The position numbers were made by a program, and so were the translations under genes. Under the pieces are notes generated by a model that made no database searches, was not told the DNA's origin, and was given only the letters and a program-made list of their open reading frames with translations. Source: Sphingomonas caeni (GTDB lineage Bacteria > Pseudomonadota > Alphaproteobacteria > Sphingomonadales > Sphingomonadaceae). Taken from it: a stretch of 64,000 bases of DNA. Location: the NCBI RefSeq assembly GCF_026013415.1, contig NZ_JAPDOK010000003.1, positions 186,001 through 250,000 of the forward strand, written 5' to 3'. Shown one piece after another: positions 42,355 to 49,994 of this stretch (its first letter is position 1; each line of letters begins with the position of its first letter).

Positions 42355-42717
42355 TCACGAGCAATTTTCGAAATTCATGCTCGTCACATTCGAATTGACG
42401 ACCACAGGCGCGCATTTTCCTGTGGTGCTCACGTTCGGCTCTTCCCGGGTGACGTGACCCTGCGATCCAGTGGGTGCCGCAACTCGTTCATGCCTTCTGC
42501 TAGACGCGGGCTTCGGTCGAGGCGCTGCCGAGGGAATATGTTCCGCTGCAGGAGTGCTAGGCGGGGTCGCCGAAGTGTTCGGGATGTTTGAAACGGACAC
42601 CGGCGTTGGTGAAGGATAAAGATAAGTAAAAACCGCCCAGCCGGCCCCGATGAGCCCGGCGACAATCGAAAAGGCGAGTGTGATTAGCTCAGGTCTTGAT
42701 AGCCGATGCGATGCCAC
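42355..42717 (-). CDS. Membrane-anchored protein with C-terminal C-x16-C motif
   Basis: 120 residues from GTG 42717 (GAAGGGG upstream); the frame is open 23 codons further but without a ribosome site. One membrane span at about residues 11-34 (LITLAFSIVAGLIGAGWAVF), a Pro/Ser/Thr-rich linker, basic KPASSRRHERV, and a last segment C102-x16-C119 (CAPVVVNSNVTSMNFENC). The spacing of the two cysteines and several residues match the motif at C30-C47 of the next gene's product, nine bases downstream. The two genes look like a unit. Confidence 0.68.
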   Translation of the reverse strand: MASHRLSRPELITLAFSIVAGLIGAGWAVFTYLYPSPTPVSVSNIPNTSATPPSTPAAEHIPSAAPRPKPASSRRHERVAAPTGSQGHVTREEPNVSTTGKCAPVVVNSNVTSMNFENCS

Positions 42718-42799
42718 GATTCGCCCCTTCCCAGTATTTGCATTGTAATCGCAAATCTCGGAGAGTGAAACGGCGACGAAGCGCAAGGTAGCGCAAACG

Positions 42800-44569
42800 C
42801 TACGCCGCCAGCGCGTAGGGCTTGATCTCGCCGTTGAGGTAGAGGTTGCGCGCCTTGGCGCGGCTGAGCTTGCCCGAGCTGGTGCGCGGCAGGGTGCGCG
42901 GCGGGACCAGTTCGATCACGCAGTTCATCCCCGTCACCGAACGGACGCGCTCGCGGATTTCCTCGCGGAGGCGCAGCCGCTCCTTCTCGTCCGAGGTGCG
43001 GCACTGGACGAGCACCGCCGGCGTCTCTTCGCCGCCCGGGGTGGTGATCGCGAACGCCGCGATATCGCCCTGCTTAAAGCCCGGCAGCTGCTCCACGGCC
43101 CATTCGATATCCTGGGGCCAATGGTTCTTGCCGTTGATGATGATCATGTCCTTGGCGCGGCCGACGACATAGATATAGCCGTCCGACATATAGCCCATGT
43201 CGCCGGTATCGAGCCAACCGTCGACCAGGCAGGCATCGGTCGATTCGGGGTCGCGGAAATAGCCGACCATCACCGACGGGCCCTTGCACCAGACCTTGCC
43301 GATCGCCTTTTCGGGGAGCGGGGTGCCATCCTCCTCGCGGATCTCGATCGCCATGTCGCGCGCCGGCTTGCCGCAGTTGACGATCGCGCGGAAGCGCTGC
43401 GGCCGGTCGGCGCGCGAGGCGCTGCCCGAGAGCTGGGTTTCCTCGACGAGCTCGACGACGATGCCCTCGCCCGGGGGCATGATCGACACCGCCAGCGTCG
43501 CCTCGGCAAGACCGTAGCTCGGCAGGAAGGCGCTGGCCTTGAAGCCCGCATCGGCAAAGGCATCGACGAAGCTCTGCATCACGTCCGGGCGGATCATGTC
43601 CGCGCCATTGCCCGCGACGCGCCAGCGGCTGAGGTCGAACCGGTCGGCGACATGGCTTTGGCTGCCGATGCGGCGCGCGCAGATGTCATAGCCGAAGGTC
43701 GGCGAATAGGAGAGGGTGGTGCCCTGGTTGCGGCTGATCAGGTCGAGCCAGGCGAGCGGGCGCCGCGCGAAATCCTCGGTCTTGAGATAGTCGGTCGAGA
43801 CCTGGTTGGCGACGATCGACAGCAGGCAGCCGACCAGTCCCATGTCGTGATACCAGGGCAGCCACGAGACGCAGCGGTCGCCGTCGCCGACATGCATGCC
43901 ATGGCTGTGCGCGGCGAGATTGTTGAGCAGGGCATGGTGAGTGATCGCCACGCCGTGTGGGAAGCGGGTCGATCCGCTCGAATATTGCAGATAGGCGATA
44001 TCGTCGGTGTCGGCCTGGGGCAGCTCGGCCTCGGGCGCGTCGCGCGTCACGAATTCGGACCAGTCGATCCCTTCCGTGCCGGCCTGGCGCGCGGCCTCGG
44101 CGCACATCGCGCCGATTTCGGGCGGATAGATCAGCATCGTCGGATCGCAGCTGTTCAGCTGGACCTTGAGCTGGTCGATATAGCTTTGCGCGCCCCCAAA
44201 GCTGGTCGGCAGCGGGAGCGGCACGGGCCACGCGCCGGCATAGATGACGCCGAAGAAGAGCGAAGCGAATTCCGGCCCCGTCTCGGCGATCAGCGCGATG
44301 CGGTCGTCGGGCTGGGTGCCGCCGGCGATCAGCCGGCGGGCCTGCTTGAGCGCGTCCTCGCGCAGCTCGGAAAAGGGATAGGCGCGCGCCAGCTCGCCAC
44401 GCGGCGTGTGGAAGTTGAGCCCGCGAACGCCCCTGGCCGCATAGTCCAGCGCTTCGCCGAGCGTGGCGAAGTCGGCATAACGGCGCGGCAGGCTGTCGTC
44501 GGTAGGCGTCGGAGCCGGCGATGCCGGCGCGGCCTCATTGCTCTCGGGTCGCTTAACGTCCAAATCCAT
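42800..44569 (-). CDS. Fatty acyl-AMP ligase (FAAL/FadD32-like)
   Basis: A 589-residue adenylate-forming enzyme. Motifs: the P-loop-like QYSSGSTRFPHGVAITHHAL, WLPWYHDMGLVGCLLSIV, the A5-type LPSYGLAEATLAVSIMPP, WLDTGDMGYMSDGYIYVVGR and the C-terminal lysine region RTLPRTSSGKLSRAKARNLY. The WYHDMGLVG motif and the length place it with fatty acyl-AMP ligases rather than acyl-CoA synthetases (family knowledge). The acyl-adenylate is normally passed to a carrier protein or PKS; none is adjacent here. Confidence 0.9.
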   Translation of the reverse strand: MDLDVKRPESNEAAPASPAPTPTDDSLPRRYADFATLGEALDYAARGVRGLNFHTPRGELARAYPFSELREDALKQARRLIAGGTQPDDRIALIAETGPEFASLFFGVIYAGAWPVPLPLPTSFGGAQSYIDQLKVQLNSCDPTMLIYPPEIGAMCAEAARQAGTEGIDWSEFVTRDAPEAELPQADTDDIAYLQYSSGSTRFPHGVAITHHALLNNLAAHSHGMHVGDGDRCVSWLPWYHDMGLVGCLLSIVANQVSTDYLKTEDFARRPLAWLDLISRNQGTTLSYSPTFGYDICARRIGSQSHVADRFDLSRWRVAGNGADMIRPDVMQSFVDAFADAGFKASAFLPSYGLAEATLAVSIMPPGEGIVVELVEETQLSGSASRADRPQRFRAIVNCGKPARDMAIEIREEDGTPLPEKAIGKVWCKGPSVMVGYFRDPESTDACLVDGWLDTGDMGYMSDGYIYVVGRAKDMIIINGKNHWPQDIEWAVEQLPGFKQGDIAAFAITTPGGEETPAVLVQCRTSDEKERLRLREEIRERVRSVTGMNCVIELVPPRTLPRTSSGKLSRAKARNLYLNGEIKPYALAA

Positions 44570-44691
44570 TCTCTTTTTTCCGTGCCCCTGTCGTAGCAGT
44601 CCGTTGGCCCCCCAACTGCGCGTCGACCGCGCCGGCTCCTGCTACGCACTACCGTTCAAAATCGGTTGCCACTGTGGCACAATGATGGCGC

Positions 44692-45228
44692 ATGGCACGT
44701 CCCAACCTACCGCTGACACCGCTCGACCGTGCCGCTTTGGAGCGGTTGGGACTGCGCTACGTTGAGCGATACGCCACAACCCGGGGCCGCCTCACCGCCT
44801 ATTTGAAGCGCAAGCTCCGTGAACGGGGGTGGGAGGGTGAGGCCCCGGCGGATCCAGCGGCGCTCGCCGACCAATTCTCCGAGCTCGGCTATATCGACGA
44901 TCGGGCCTTCGCCGAGGCCCGGGTTTCCGCAATGGGGCGAAGGGGTCTGGGCGCGCGGCGGATTGCTCATGCCTTGCATTACGCCGGAATCGACACGGCG
45001 GATGCCGAAGCGGTCGCCCCCCTGATCGAGGACGACCGGATCGCCAGCGCGCTCGCCTTTGCCCGGCGCAAGCGGATCGGGCCACATGCGCGCGAGCCCG
45101 CCGACCGCGACATGCTTCAGAAGCAGGTTGGCGCGATGGTGCGCGCGGGCCATGCCCCATCGCTCGCCTGGAAAATCGCGCGGATGGCCCCCGGCGACGA
45201 TGCCGAGGCGTTGCTCGGGGACAATTGA
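44692..45228 (+). CDS. recX: Regulatory protein RecX
   Basis: A 178-residue protein, normal length. RecX three-helix repeats are visible: LERLGLRYVERYATTRGRLT with YLKRKLRERGWEG, then FSELGYIDDRAFAEARVSAM and RRGLGARRIAHALHYAGIDT. RecX binds RecA filaments and limits recombinase activity. The gene stands apart from recA, which is usual in this group. Confidence 0.9.
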   Translation: MARPNLPLTPLDRAALERLGLRYVERYATTRGRLTAYLKRKLRERGWEGEAPADPAALADQFSELGYIDDRAFAEARVSAMGRRGLGARRIAHALHYAGIDTADAEAVAPLIEDDRIASALAFARRKRIGPHAREPADRDMLQKQVGAMVRAGHAPSLAWKIARMAPGDDAEALLGDN

Positions 45229-45303
45229 TACGCTGCCAATTGACACAAAGCAGTTCCTCCTGTGGAAAAACATGGTAAAGCGTTCGGCTGGGGGAGTAAC
45301 AAT

Positions 45304-45876
45304 ATGCGTGCGGACCCGCAGCTTCTGTCCAACGACTTTGCGGTCGAACCGGCGGAACACGAGGAGGAAGACGCCGGCCAGACCTGTACCGGCGTGGTGA
45401 AATGGTTCGATGTGACGCGGGGCTTCGGTTTCGTCGTTGCCGATGAAGGCGACCTGGGCGACATCCTGGTTCATTTCACCGTTTTACAAGACCATGGCCG
45501 GCGCAGCCTGCCCGAGGGCGCGCGCGTCGAATGCGTCGCGGTGCGCCGTCAGCGCGGCTTCCAGGCGCGTGAGATCCTGTCGATCGACCTGACCGACGCG
45601 GTGGAGGCGCCGCGCGCCCGCGGTGGCGACCGCGCCGACCGACTCAAGCTGATTTCCGCCGCCGGGCCGTTCGAGTCGGTCACGGTCAAATGGTTCAATC
45701 GCCTCAAAGGCTATGGATTCCTCGTGCGCGACGCCGACTCGGCCGATATATTCGTCCATATGGAGACGCTGCGCCGCGCCGAGATCGAAGAGGTCGAGCC
45801 CGGCGAGCCCATGCGGGCGCGCATCGTCGATGGCGACAAAGGGCCGCTCGCGGTGGCGGTCGAAAGGATCGGCTGA
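45304..45876 (+). CDS. Double cold-shock-domain protein
   Basis: 190 residues from ATG 45304 (GGGGGAG upstream). Two cold-shock domains: the first at about residues 29-92 (GVVKWFDVTRGFGFVVADEG, ILVHFTVL), the second at about 120-185 (TVKWFNRLKGYGFLVRDADS, DIFVHMETL). Each keeps the RNP1/RNP2 aromatic residues, so single-stranded RNA/DNA binding is expected. Double-CSD proteins are characteristic of alphaproteobacteria. It is followed after four bases by a DUF192 gene, so it is probably cotranscribed. Confidence 0.95.
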   Translation: MRADPQLLSNDFAVEPAEHEEEDAGQTCTGVVKWFDVTRGFGFVVADEGDLGDILVHFTVLQDHGRRSLPEGARVECVAVRRQRGFQAREILSIDLTDAVEAPRARGGDRADRLKLISAAGPFESVTVKWFNRLKGYGFLVRDADSADIFVHMETLRRAEIEEVEPGEPMRARIVDGDKGPLAVAVERIG

Positions 45877-45880
45877 GGCC

Positions 45881-46372
45881 TTGAAGGGTTTGCGGGGAAT
45901 CGGAGCGGCTTTTGCCGCAGCGCTGCTGCTCATCCCCGCCGCGGCGGGGATCGCCGCGCCGCTTGCCGGTCTGCGCGATGCGCCCACCATCGATCTTACC
46001 ATCGAGAGCAAAACGGGCGTGCATCGCTTCCGCGTCGAAGTCGCGCGCACCTATGAGGAGCAGCAGCGTGGCCTGATGTACCGCACCGACATCCCTCAGG
46101 ATGGCGGGATGCTCTTCACCCCCTATCCGGCCGAGGGCGGACGCGGGCAGGAGGCGCATTTCTGGATGCACAACACGCCGAGCGCGCTCGACATCATCTT
46201 CATCAAGGCCGACGGCACGATCGACAAGATCGCGGCGGACGCGAAACCTTATAGCGAGGACCGCATCTATTCGGACGGGCCGGTGACCGCGGTGCTCGAG
46301 ATCAATGGCGGGCGGGCAGCGGCGCTGGGGATCGCGGTCGGCGACAGGGTGAACTGGCAGGGGCGCAAGTGA
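45881..46372 (+). CDS. Secreted DUF192 protein (copy 1)
   Basis: About 163 residues; TTG 45881 is the likeliest start, four bases after the cold-shock gene stop. Signal-peptide-like IGAAFAAALLLIPAAAGIAA, then the DUF192 core: EEQQRGLMYRTDIPQDGGML, HFWMHNTPSALDIIFIKADG, and the end VLEINGGRAAALGIAVGDRV. The family is small, beta-rich and secreted; its role is unknown. Its last bases overlap the next DUF192 gene (GTGA). Confidence 0.85.
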   Translation: MKGLRGIGAAFAAALLLIPAAAGIAAPLAGLRDAPTIDLTIESKTGVHRFRVEVARTYEEQQRGLMYRTDIPQDGGMLFTPYPAEGGRGQEAHFWMHNTPSALDIIFIKADGTIDKIAADAKPYSEDRIYSDGPVTAVLEINGGRAAALGIAVGDRVNWQGRK

Positions 46373-46857
46373 AGGTGAAACTGGCGATCGCGGCGGGGCT
46401 GCTCCTCGCGCTGGGCGGCTGCGGCAGCGGCGGCGAGAATGTCGCGAACGAGGCCGAGACGGCGCTGGTGACGGTGACGATCGCCACCGCCGAGGGCCCC
46501 AGGACGCTCAAGCTCGAGGTCGCCGATTCGGAGGCCGAGCAGACCAGGGGGCTGATGTACCGCTCGAACATTCCCCCTGATGGAGGATTGCTCGTCGCGC
46601 CCTATCCCCCGAACGGCGGCGCGCCCGAGGAGGTCAATTTCTGGACCAAGAATGTCCCGGTCCCGATCGACTTCATCTTCATCCGTCCCGACGGCACCAT
46701 CGCGCGCATCGCCGAGAATGCGCTGCCGCTCTCCGAGGCGCGTATCCCTTCGGGTGAGCCGGTGGCCGCGATCATCGAGATCAATGGCGGCCGCTCGGCG
46801 GAGCTGGGGATATCCCCCGGCGATGCGGTGAGCTGGCGGGGGCAGAAGAAACAGTAG
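46369..46857 (+). CDS. DUF192 lipoprotein (copy 2)
   Basis: A 162-residue protein starting at GTG 46369, overlapping copy 1 by four bases. The lipoprotein signal ends at Cys18 (LALGGCGSGG). The core repeats the features of copy 1: EQTRGLMYRSNIPPDGGLLV, FWTKNVPVPIDFIFIRPDGT, EINGGRSAELGISPGDAVSW. A tandem duplication, with one copy likely soluble periplasmic and one lipid-anchored. Confidence 0.9.
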   Translation: MKVKLAIAAGLLLALGGCGSGGENVANEAETALVTVTIATAEGPRTLKLEVADSEAEQTRGLMYRSNIPPDGGLLVAPYPPNGGAPEEVNFWTKNVPVPIDFIFIRPDGTIARIAENALPLSEARIPSGEPVAAIIEINGGRSAELGISPGDAVSWRGQKKQ

Positions 46858-46905
46858 CGCATTCCCCGATTGCCTCCCCCGTCACCGCTCCGCTATGGGC
46901 CGCGC

Positions 46906-47298
46906 ATGGGTTTGCTCAAGTCGATCTTCACCTGGTGGGAAGGCGCCACCATCGGCACCTCGGTCGCGCTGCGTGGCAAGGAACGCGTCGGCGAGGATTC
47001 GCTCGGCAACGTCTATTGGGCCGGCGGCACGGACGCCAACGGGCTCACGCGGCGCTGGGTGATCTATAACGGCCAGAACGATGCCAGCCGGGTGCCGCCC
47101 GAATGGTTCTCGTGGCTGCATCATCAGATCGACGCCGCGCCCGAGGATGCGCTGCCCCCGCCGCGCATCTGGGAAAAGCCCGCCGAGCCGAACCTGACCG
47201 GTACCCAGCTCGCCTATCGCCCGCCCGGCGCGCTCGAACTGGGCGGTCGGCGCGCGGCCGCCACCGGCGACTATGAGGCATGGGCGCCCGACGCATGA
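46906..47298 (+). CDS. NDUFA12 homologue, complex I accessory protein
   Basis: A 130-residue protein from ATG 46906. It matches the mitochondrial B17.2/NDUFA12 family present in alphaproteobacteria: TWWEGATIGTSVALRGKERV, GEDSLGNVYWAGGTDANG, RRWVIYNGQNDASRVPPEW and WLHHQIDAAP. Known role: peripheral subunit or assembly factor of NADH:ubiquinone oxidoreductase. The next gene starts inside its stop codon. Confidence 0.95.
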   Translation: MGLLKSIFTWWEGATIGTSVALRGKERVGEDSLGNVYWAGGTDANGLTRRWVIYNGQNDASRVPPEWFSWLHHQIDAAPEDALPPPRIWEKPAEPNLTGTQLAYRPPGALELGGRRAAATGDYEAWAPDA

Positions 47299-47936
47299 TC
47301 TCGCCGCGCAGCTCTGTGGCAGCGGCGCTGCTGCTGGCGCTCGGCGCGTGCACCGGCGGCGGCAGCGGCGGCAACAATCAGAGCATCGACGAGATCGCCG
47401 CCGGCGGCGGCGAAAATGCCGGTGCGCAGGTGACCGAAGCAGCGCCCGACGGCAGCGAGCTCGCCGGCGCGACCCCGATGAAAGAGCGCGTCGCGGTGCT
47501 CGGCCTGCTCAACAAGCGCAACGGCGTCTCGCGCGACGTCACGCTCAAGCCCGGCGAGGCGGTGCGCGTCGGCGATGTCGTGCTGCGGCTGCGCGCCTGC
47601 GAGCGGACCGCGCCCTGGGAGAATGTCCAGGATACCGGCGCCTTCGTCCAGGTCGATGTGCTCCAGACAGACCAGAGCTGGAAGCGCGTCTTCTCAGGCT
47701 GGCTGTACAAGGACCGGCCCGCGCAGAATGTCGTCCAGCATCCGATCTACGATGTGTGGACCAAGAGCTGCGCGATGACCTTCCGCGACAGCGGGCCGGG
47801 CACCGTCTCGGTCGGCGTGGGGCCGAGCGGGTCCTCAGCGCCGTCGAGCGCGCCGAAATCGCCCTCGACCACGGGCGAACCCAAGGCGAGTCCGCCCGCC
47901 GACTCGCCCAGCGCGCCGCCCAGCAACGCGACATAA
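47295..47936 (+). CDS. DUF2155 lipoprotein with Ser/Pro-rich tail
   Basis: 213 residues from ATG 47295 (ATGA overlap with the previous stop). The lipobox is at Cys19 (LALGACTGGG). The conserved DUF2155 core runs from RVAVLGLLNKRNGVSRDVTL to QHPIYDVWTKSCAMTF, with a cysteine pair (RACERTAPWENV and TKSC). The last ~45 residues are Ser/Pro/Ala low complexity. The final 190 bases overlap the 3' end of aat on the opposite strand. Confidence 0.88.
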   Translation: MISPRSSVAAALLLALGACTGGGSGGNNQSIDEIAAGGGENAGAQVTEAAPDGSELAGATPMKERVAVLGLLNKRNGVSRDVTLKPGEAVRVGDVVLRLRACERTAPWENVQDTGAFVQVDVLQTDQSWKRVFSGWLYKDRPAQNVVQHPIYDVWTKSCAMTFRDSGPGTVSVGVGPSGSSAPSSAPKSPSTTGEPKASPPADSPSAPPSNAT

Positions 47937-48499
47937 TCGTCGCGCGGAATCTCGACCGCGCCGAGCGATTGCAGGTGCGCGGTCTGGAACTGGCAATCGA
48001 GCAACGCGAACCCGCCGGCCTTGAGCCGCGCGACGAGGTGCGCGAACGCGACCTTCGAAGCGTCGCGGACCCGCGTGACCATCGATTCGCCGAAGAATGC
48101 GCGTCCGAGCGCGAGCCCATAGAGACCGCCCACGAGCCGATCGCCCTCCCACACCTCGACCGAATGCGCGAAGCCGCGCCGGTGGAGTTCCATGAACACC
48201 CGCTCGATCGGCCCGCTGATCCAGGTATCGGGCCGGTCGGCGGCGGATTCGGCGCAGAGCCGGATGATCTGCGCGAAGGCGGTGTCCACGGTGACGCGGA
48301 ACCGGTCCGACAGGATCGTTTTCCTGAGCGAGCGCGAGAGGTGGAAGCCGTTCAGCGGCATCACCCCGCGCAGCTTGGGCTCGACCCAATAGACGCTGTC
48401 GGCGGTGCGATGATCGGCCATCGGGAAGACGCCCATCGCGTATGCGCGCAGCACCAGCTCGGGATCGATCTCCTCGGGCCGGTCGATGCGCTGGGTCAT
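47747..48499 (-). CDS. aat: Leucyl/phenylalanyl-tRNA--protein transferase
   Basis: 250 residues from ATG 48499 (MTQRIDRPEEIDPELVLRAY). Family motifs: LRAYAMGVFPMADHR, VYWVEPKLRGVMPLNGFHLS, RPDTWISGPIERVFMELHRR, HSVEVWEGDRLVGGLYGLAL, FFGESMVTRVRDASKVAFAH and FALLDCQFQTAHLQSLGAVE. It adds Leu or Phe to proteins with N-terminal Lys or Arg for ClpS/ClpAP degradation. Its C-terminal PGPLSRKVIAQLLVHTS is antisense to the conserved part of the DUF2155 gene. Confidence 0.96.
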   Translation of the reverse strand: MTQRIDRPEEIDPELVLRAYAMGVFPMADHRTADSVYWVEPKLRGVMPLNGFHLSRSLRKTILSDRFRVTVDTAFAQIIRLCAESAADRPDTWISGPIERVFMELHRRGFAHSVEVWEGDRLVGGLYGLALGRAFFGESMVTRVRDASKVAFAHLVARLKAGGFALLDCQFQTAHLQSLGAVEIPRDDYVALLGGALGESAGGLALGSPVVEGDFGALDGAEDPLGPTPTETVPGPLSRKVIAQLLVHTS

Positions 48500-48512
48500 G
48501 CCGCCACTCTCA

Positions 48513-48658
48513 CCCCGTTCGTCCTGAGTAGCCATTGAGTAGCCCCGCTGGGGCGTATCGAAATGGCGTATCGAAGGACAGCTGGCGCGGGAGATGCTGC
48601 GATACGAGCCCTCGATACGCCTTCGGCTACTTGGTCTCTACTCAGCACGAACGGTTGG
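48513..48658. repeat. Dispersed palindromic repeat, family B, copy 2
   Basis: Same ends (CCGTTCGTCCTGAGTAGCCA; CTACTCAGCACGAACGG) and same core (CGATACGAGCCCTCGATACG) as the copy at 18031. It fills the gap between the aat start and the ParA gene stop, so it lies in the aat promoter region. Confidence 0.85.
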
Positions 48659-48681
48659 GGGAGGGTGGCCTGCATTCTGCT

Positions 48682-49413
48682 CTAACGCTTCCCCGCCAAT
48701 CTGCGTTCGATCGCCTGCCACAGCCCTGAAAAGGCCTGCGCGCCCGCGGTCTTGCCCGCATAGCCGCCGAGCGGCATCCGCCGCACCGCCATCGCCTCGA
48801 CCACGCTCGCCATCGGGATCACCGGCCAGTCCGGATTGGCCTCGACCGCGGCGGCGTGGAGCTTGCGGCGGCGATCGACCATCGAATGCACCGGGAGCAG
48901 GGGCACCTTCCCGCCCTTGCGGTCCAGCCAGGCCGAGACCTCGGCCAGCGCCCGCGCCGAGAGCGGCGAAGGGACTACCGGCACCACGATCAGATCGGCC
49001 GCGCGCATCACCTGTTCGCTGGTCTCGGTCAGGCCGGGCGGGCAATCGAGCAACACCCGGTCATAGGCCTTGTCGAGCTCGCCGAGCAGCTTGGCGAGCC
49101 GCTTCTTCTTGTCGAGCTCGTGGAACAGCAGGTCGAGCCCGCGCAGCGACGCGTCGGCGGGGATCAGGTCGAGCCGCTCGATCGCGGTGTGCTGGATGAG
49201 TTTCTTCGGCGCGAGGTCGCGGGTGAAGATTGCCTGCGCCTGGTCGCTCGATTTGCCGGGAATGCCAACCAGGAAGGTCGAGGCCGCCTGTGGATCCAGG
49301 TCCCACAACAAGGTGCGCCGCGCCGATTGCACCGCCGCGCACCAGGCGAGGTTCACCGCCAGCGTGGTCTTACCGACGCCGCCCTTGAGGCTATAGATCG
49401 CGACCGTCGCCAC
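48682..49413 (-). CDS. ParA/MinD-family ATPase, orphan
   Basis: A 243-residue protein with the deviant Walker A motif SLKGGVGKTTLAVNLAW, the A' motif TLLWDLDPQAASTF and Walker B VLLDCPPGLTETSEQVM. The end VVEAMAVRRMPLGGYAGKTA is typical of chromosomal orphan ParA proteins. It may position a protein cluster or cell-pole cargo (inference). No ParB or centromere-like repeat is next to it. Confidence 0.92.
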   Translation of the reverse strand: MATVAIYSLKGGVGKTTLAVNLAWCAAVQSARRTLLWDLDPQAASTFLVGIPGKSSDQAQAIFTRDLAPKKLIQHTAIERLDLIPADASLRGLDLLFHELDKKKRLAKLLGELDKAYDRVLLDCPPGLTETSEQVMRAADLIVVPVVPSPLSARALAEVSAWLDRKGGKVPLLPVHSMVDRRRKLHAAAVEANPDWPVIPMASVVEAMAVRRMPLGGYAGKTAGAQAFSGLWQAIERRLAGKR

Positions 49414-49454
49414 TTGGGAAGCTCCCCGAATCCAACCCGGTCAGGCTCGCATGA

Positions 49455-49488
49455 AAAAGGGCCGGCGGGAATGCCCCGCCAGCCCTTT
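49455..49488 (-). terminator. Terminator of the small lipoprotein gene at 49510
   Basis: Minus strand: AAAAGGGCTGGCGGGG, loop, CCCGCCGGCCC, then TTTTTCAT. 22 bases behind the stop codon. Confidence 0.8.
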
Positions 49489-49509
49489 TGAAACTGGAAA
49501 CCGGGAAGA

Positions 49510-49890
49510 TCAGGCCTTGCAGGTGCTGGTCTTGCCGCCGGTGACGATGGTTGCCGCCTTGGCGGTGCCGCTGACGCGCGAACCGTCGGCGCCAACATAG
49601 GGCTGGCCTTCCGCGGGTGCCTCGAGCTTGATCGGCAGGCCGTCCTTGGTGGTGCGCAGCAGCGCGAGCTTGTGGCCCTTGAAGAACTCGACATAGAGCA
49701 GGGTGTTGCCCGGCTGGCAGCGGAAGGTCACGCTCGCCTCGATCGTCGGCGGCAGCTCCACCTTCGGCTTGGCATCGACCTTCTCGCGATTGGGATCGGG
49801 CACGTCGCCGACCTGGATCGGCTTGTTGTCACAGGCCGACAGCGACAGGAGCGCGGCAGCGGCGGAGGCGATAATGGGGAGGGTTTTCAT
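49510..49890 (-). CDS. Small lipoprotein, unknown function
   Basis: 126 residues from ATG 49890. The lipobox reads LLSLSACDNK (Cys20). The body contains EASVTFRCQPGNTLLYVEFF and KLALLRTTKDGLPIKLEAPA, two strands similar to membrane-bound lysozyme-inhibitor (MliC-like) proteins: a short strand with a Cys, then a YADG-type loop (here YVGADGSRV). A second Cys lies in TSTCKA, so the disulphide typical of MliC could form. MliC-like identity is probable but not certain. Confidence 0.7.
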   Translation of the reverse strand: MKTLPIIASAAAALLSLSACDNKPIQVGDVPDPNREKVDAKPKVELPPTIEASVTFRCQPGNTLLYVEFFKGHKLALLRTTKDGLPIKLEAPAEGQPYVGADGSRVSGTAKAATIVTGGKTSTCKA

Positions 49891-49994
49891 AGCGGGCCGT
49901 GCCTTTGCAAGGTGGGTAAGACTCGTCAAGTCCCCTCGTGTGATAAAGTTACATTATTGTGACGCGAGCGCCATGACCATAGTAAAATTGCGTC

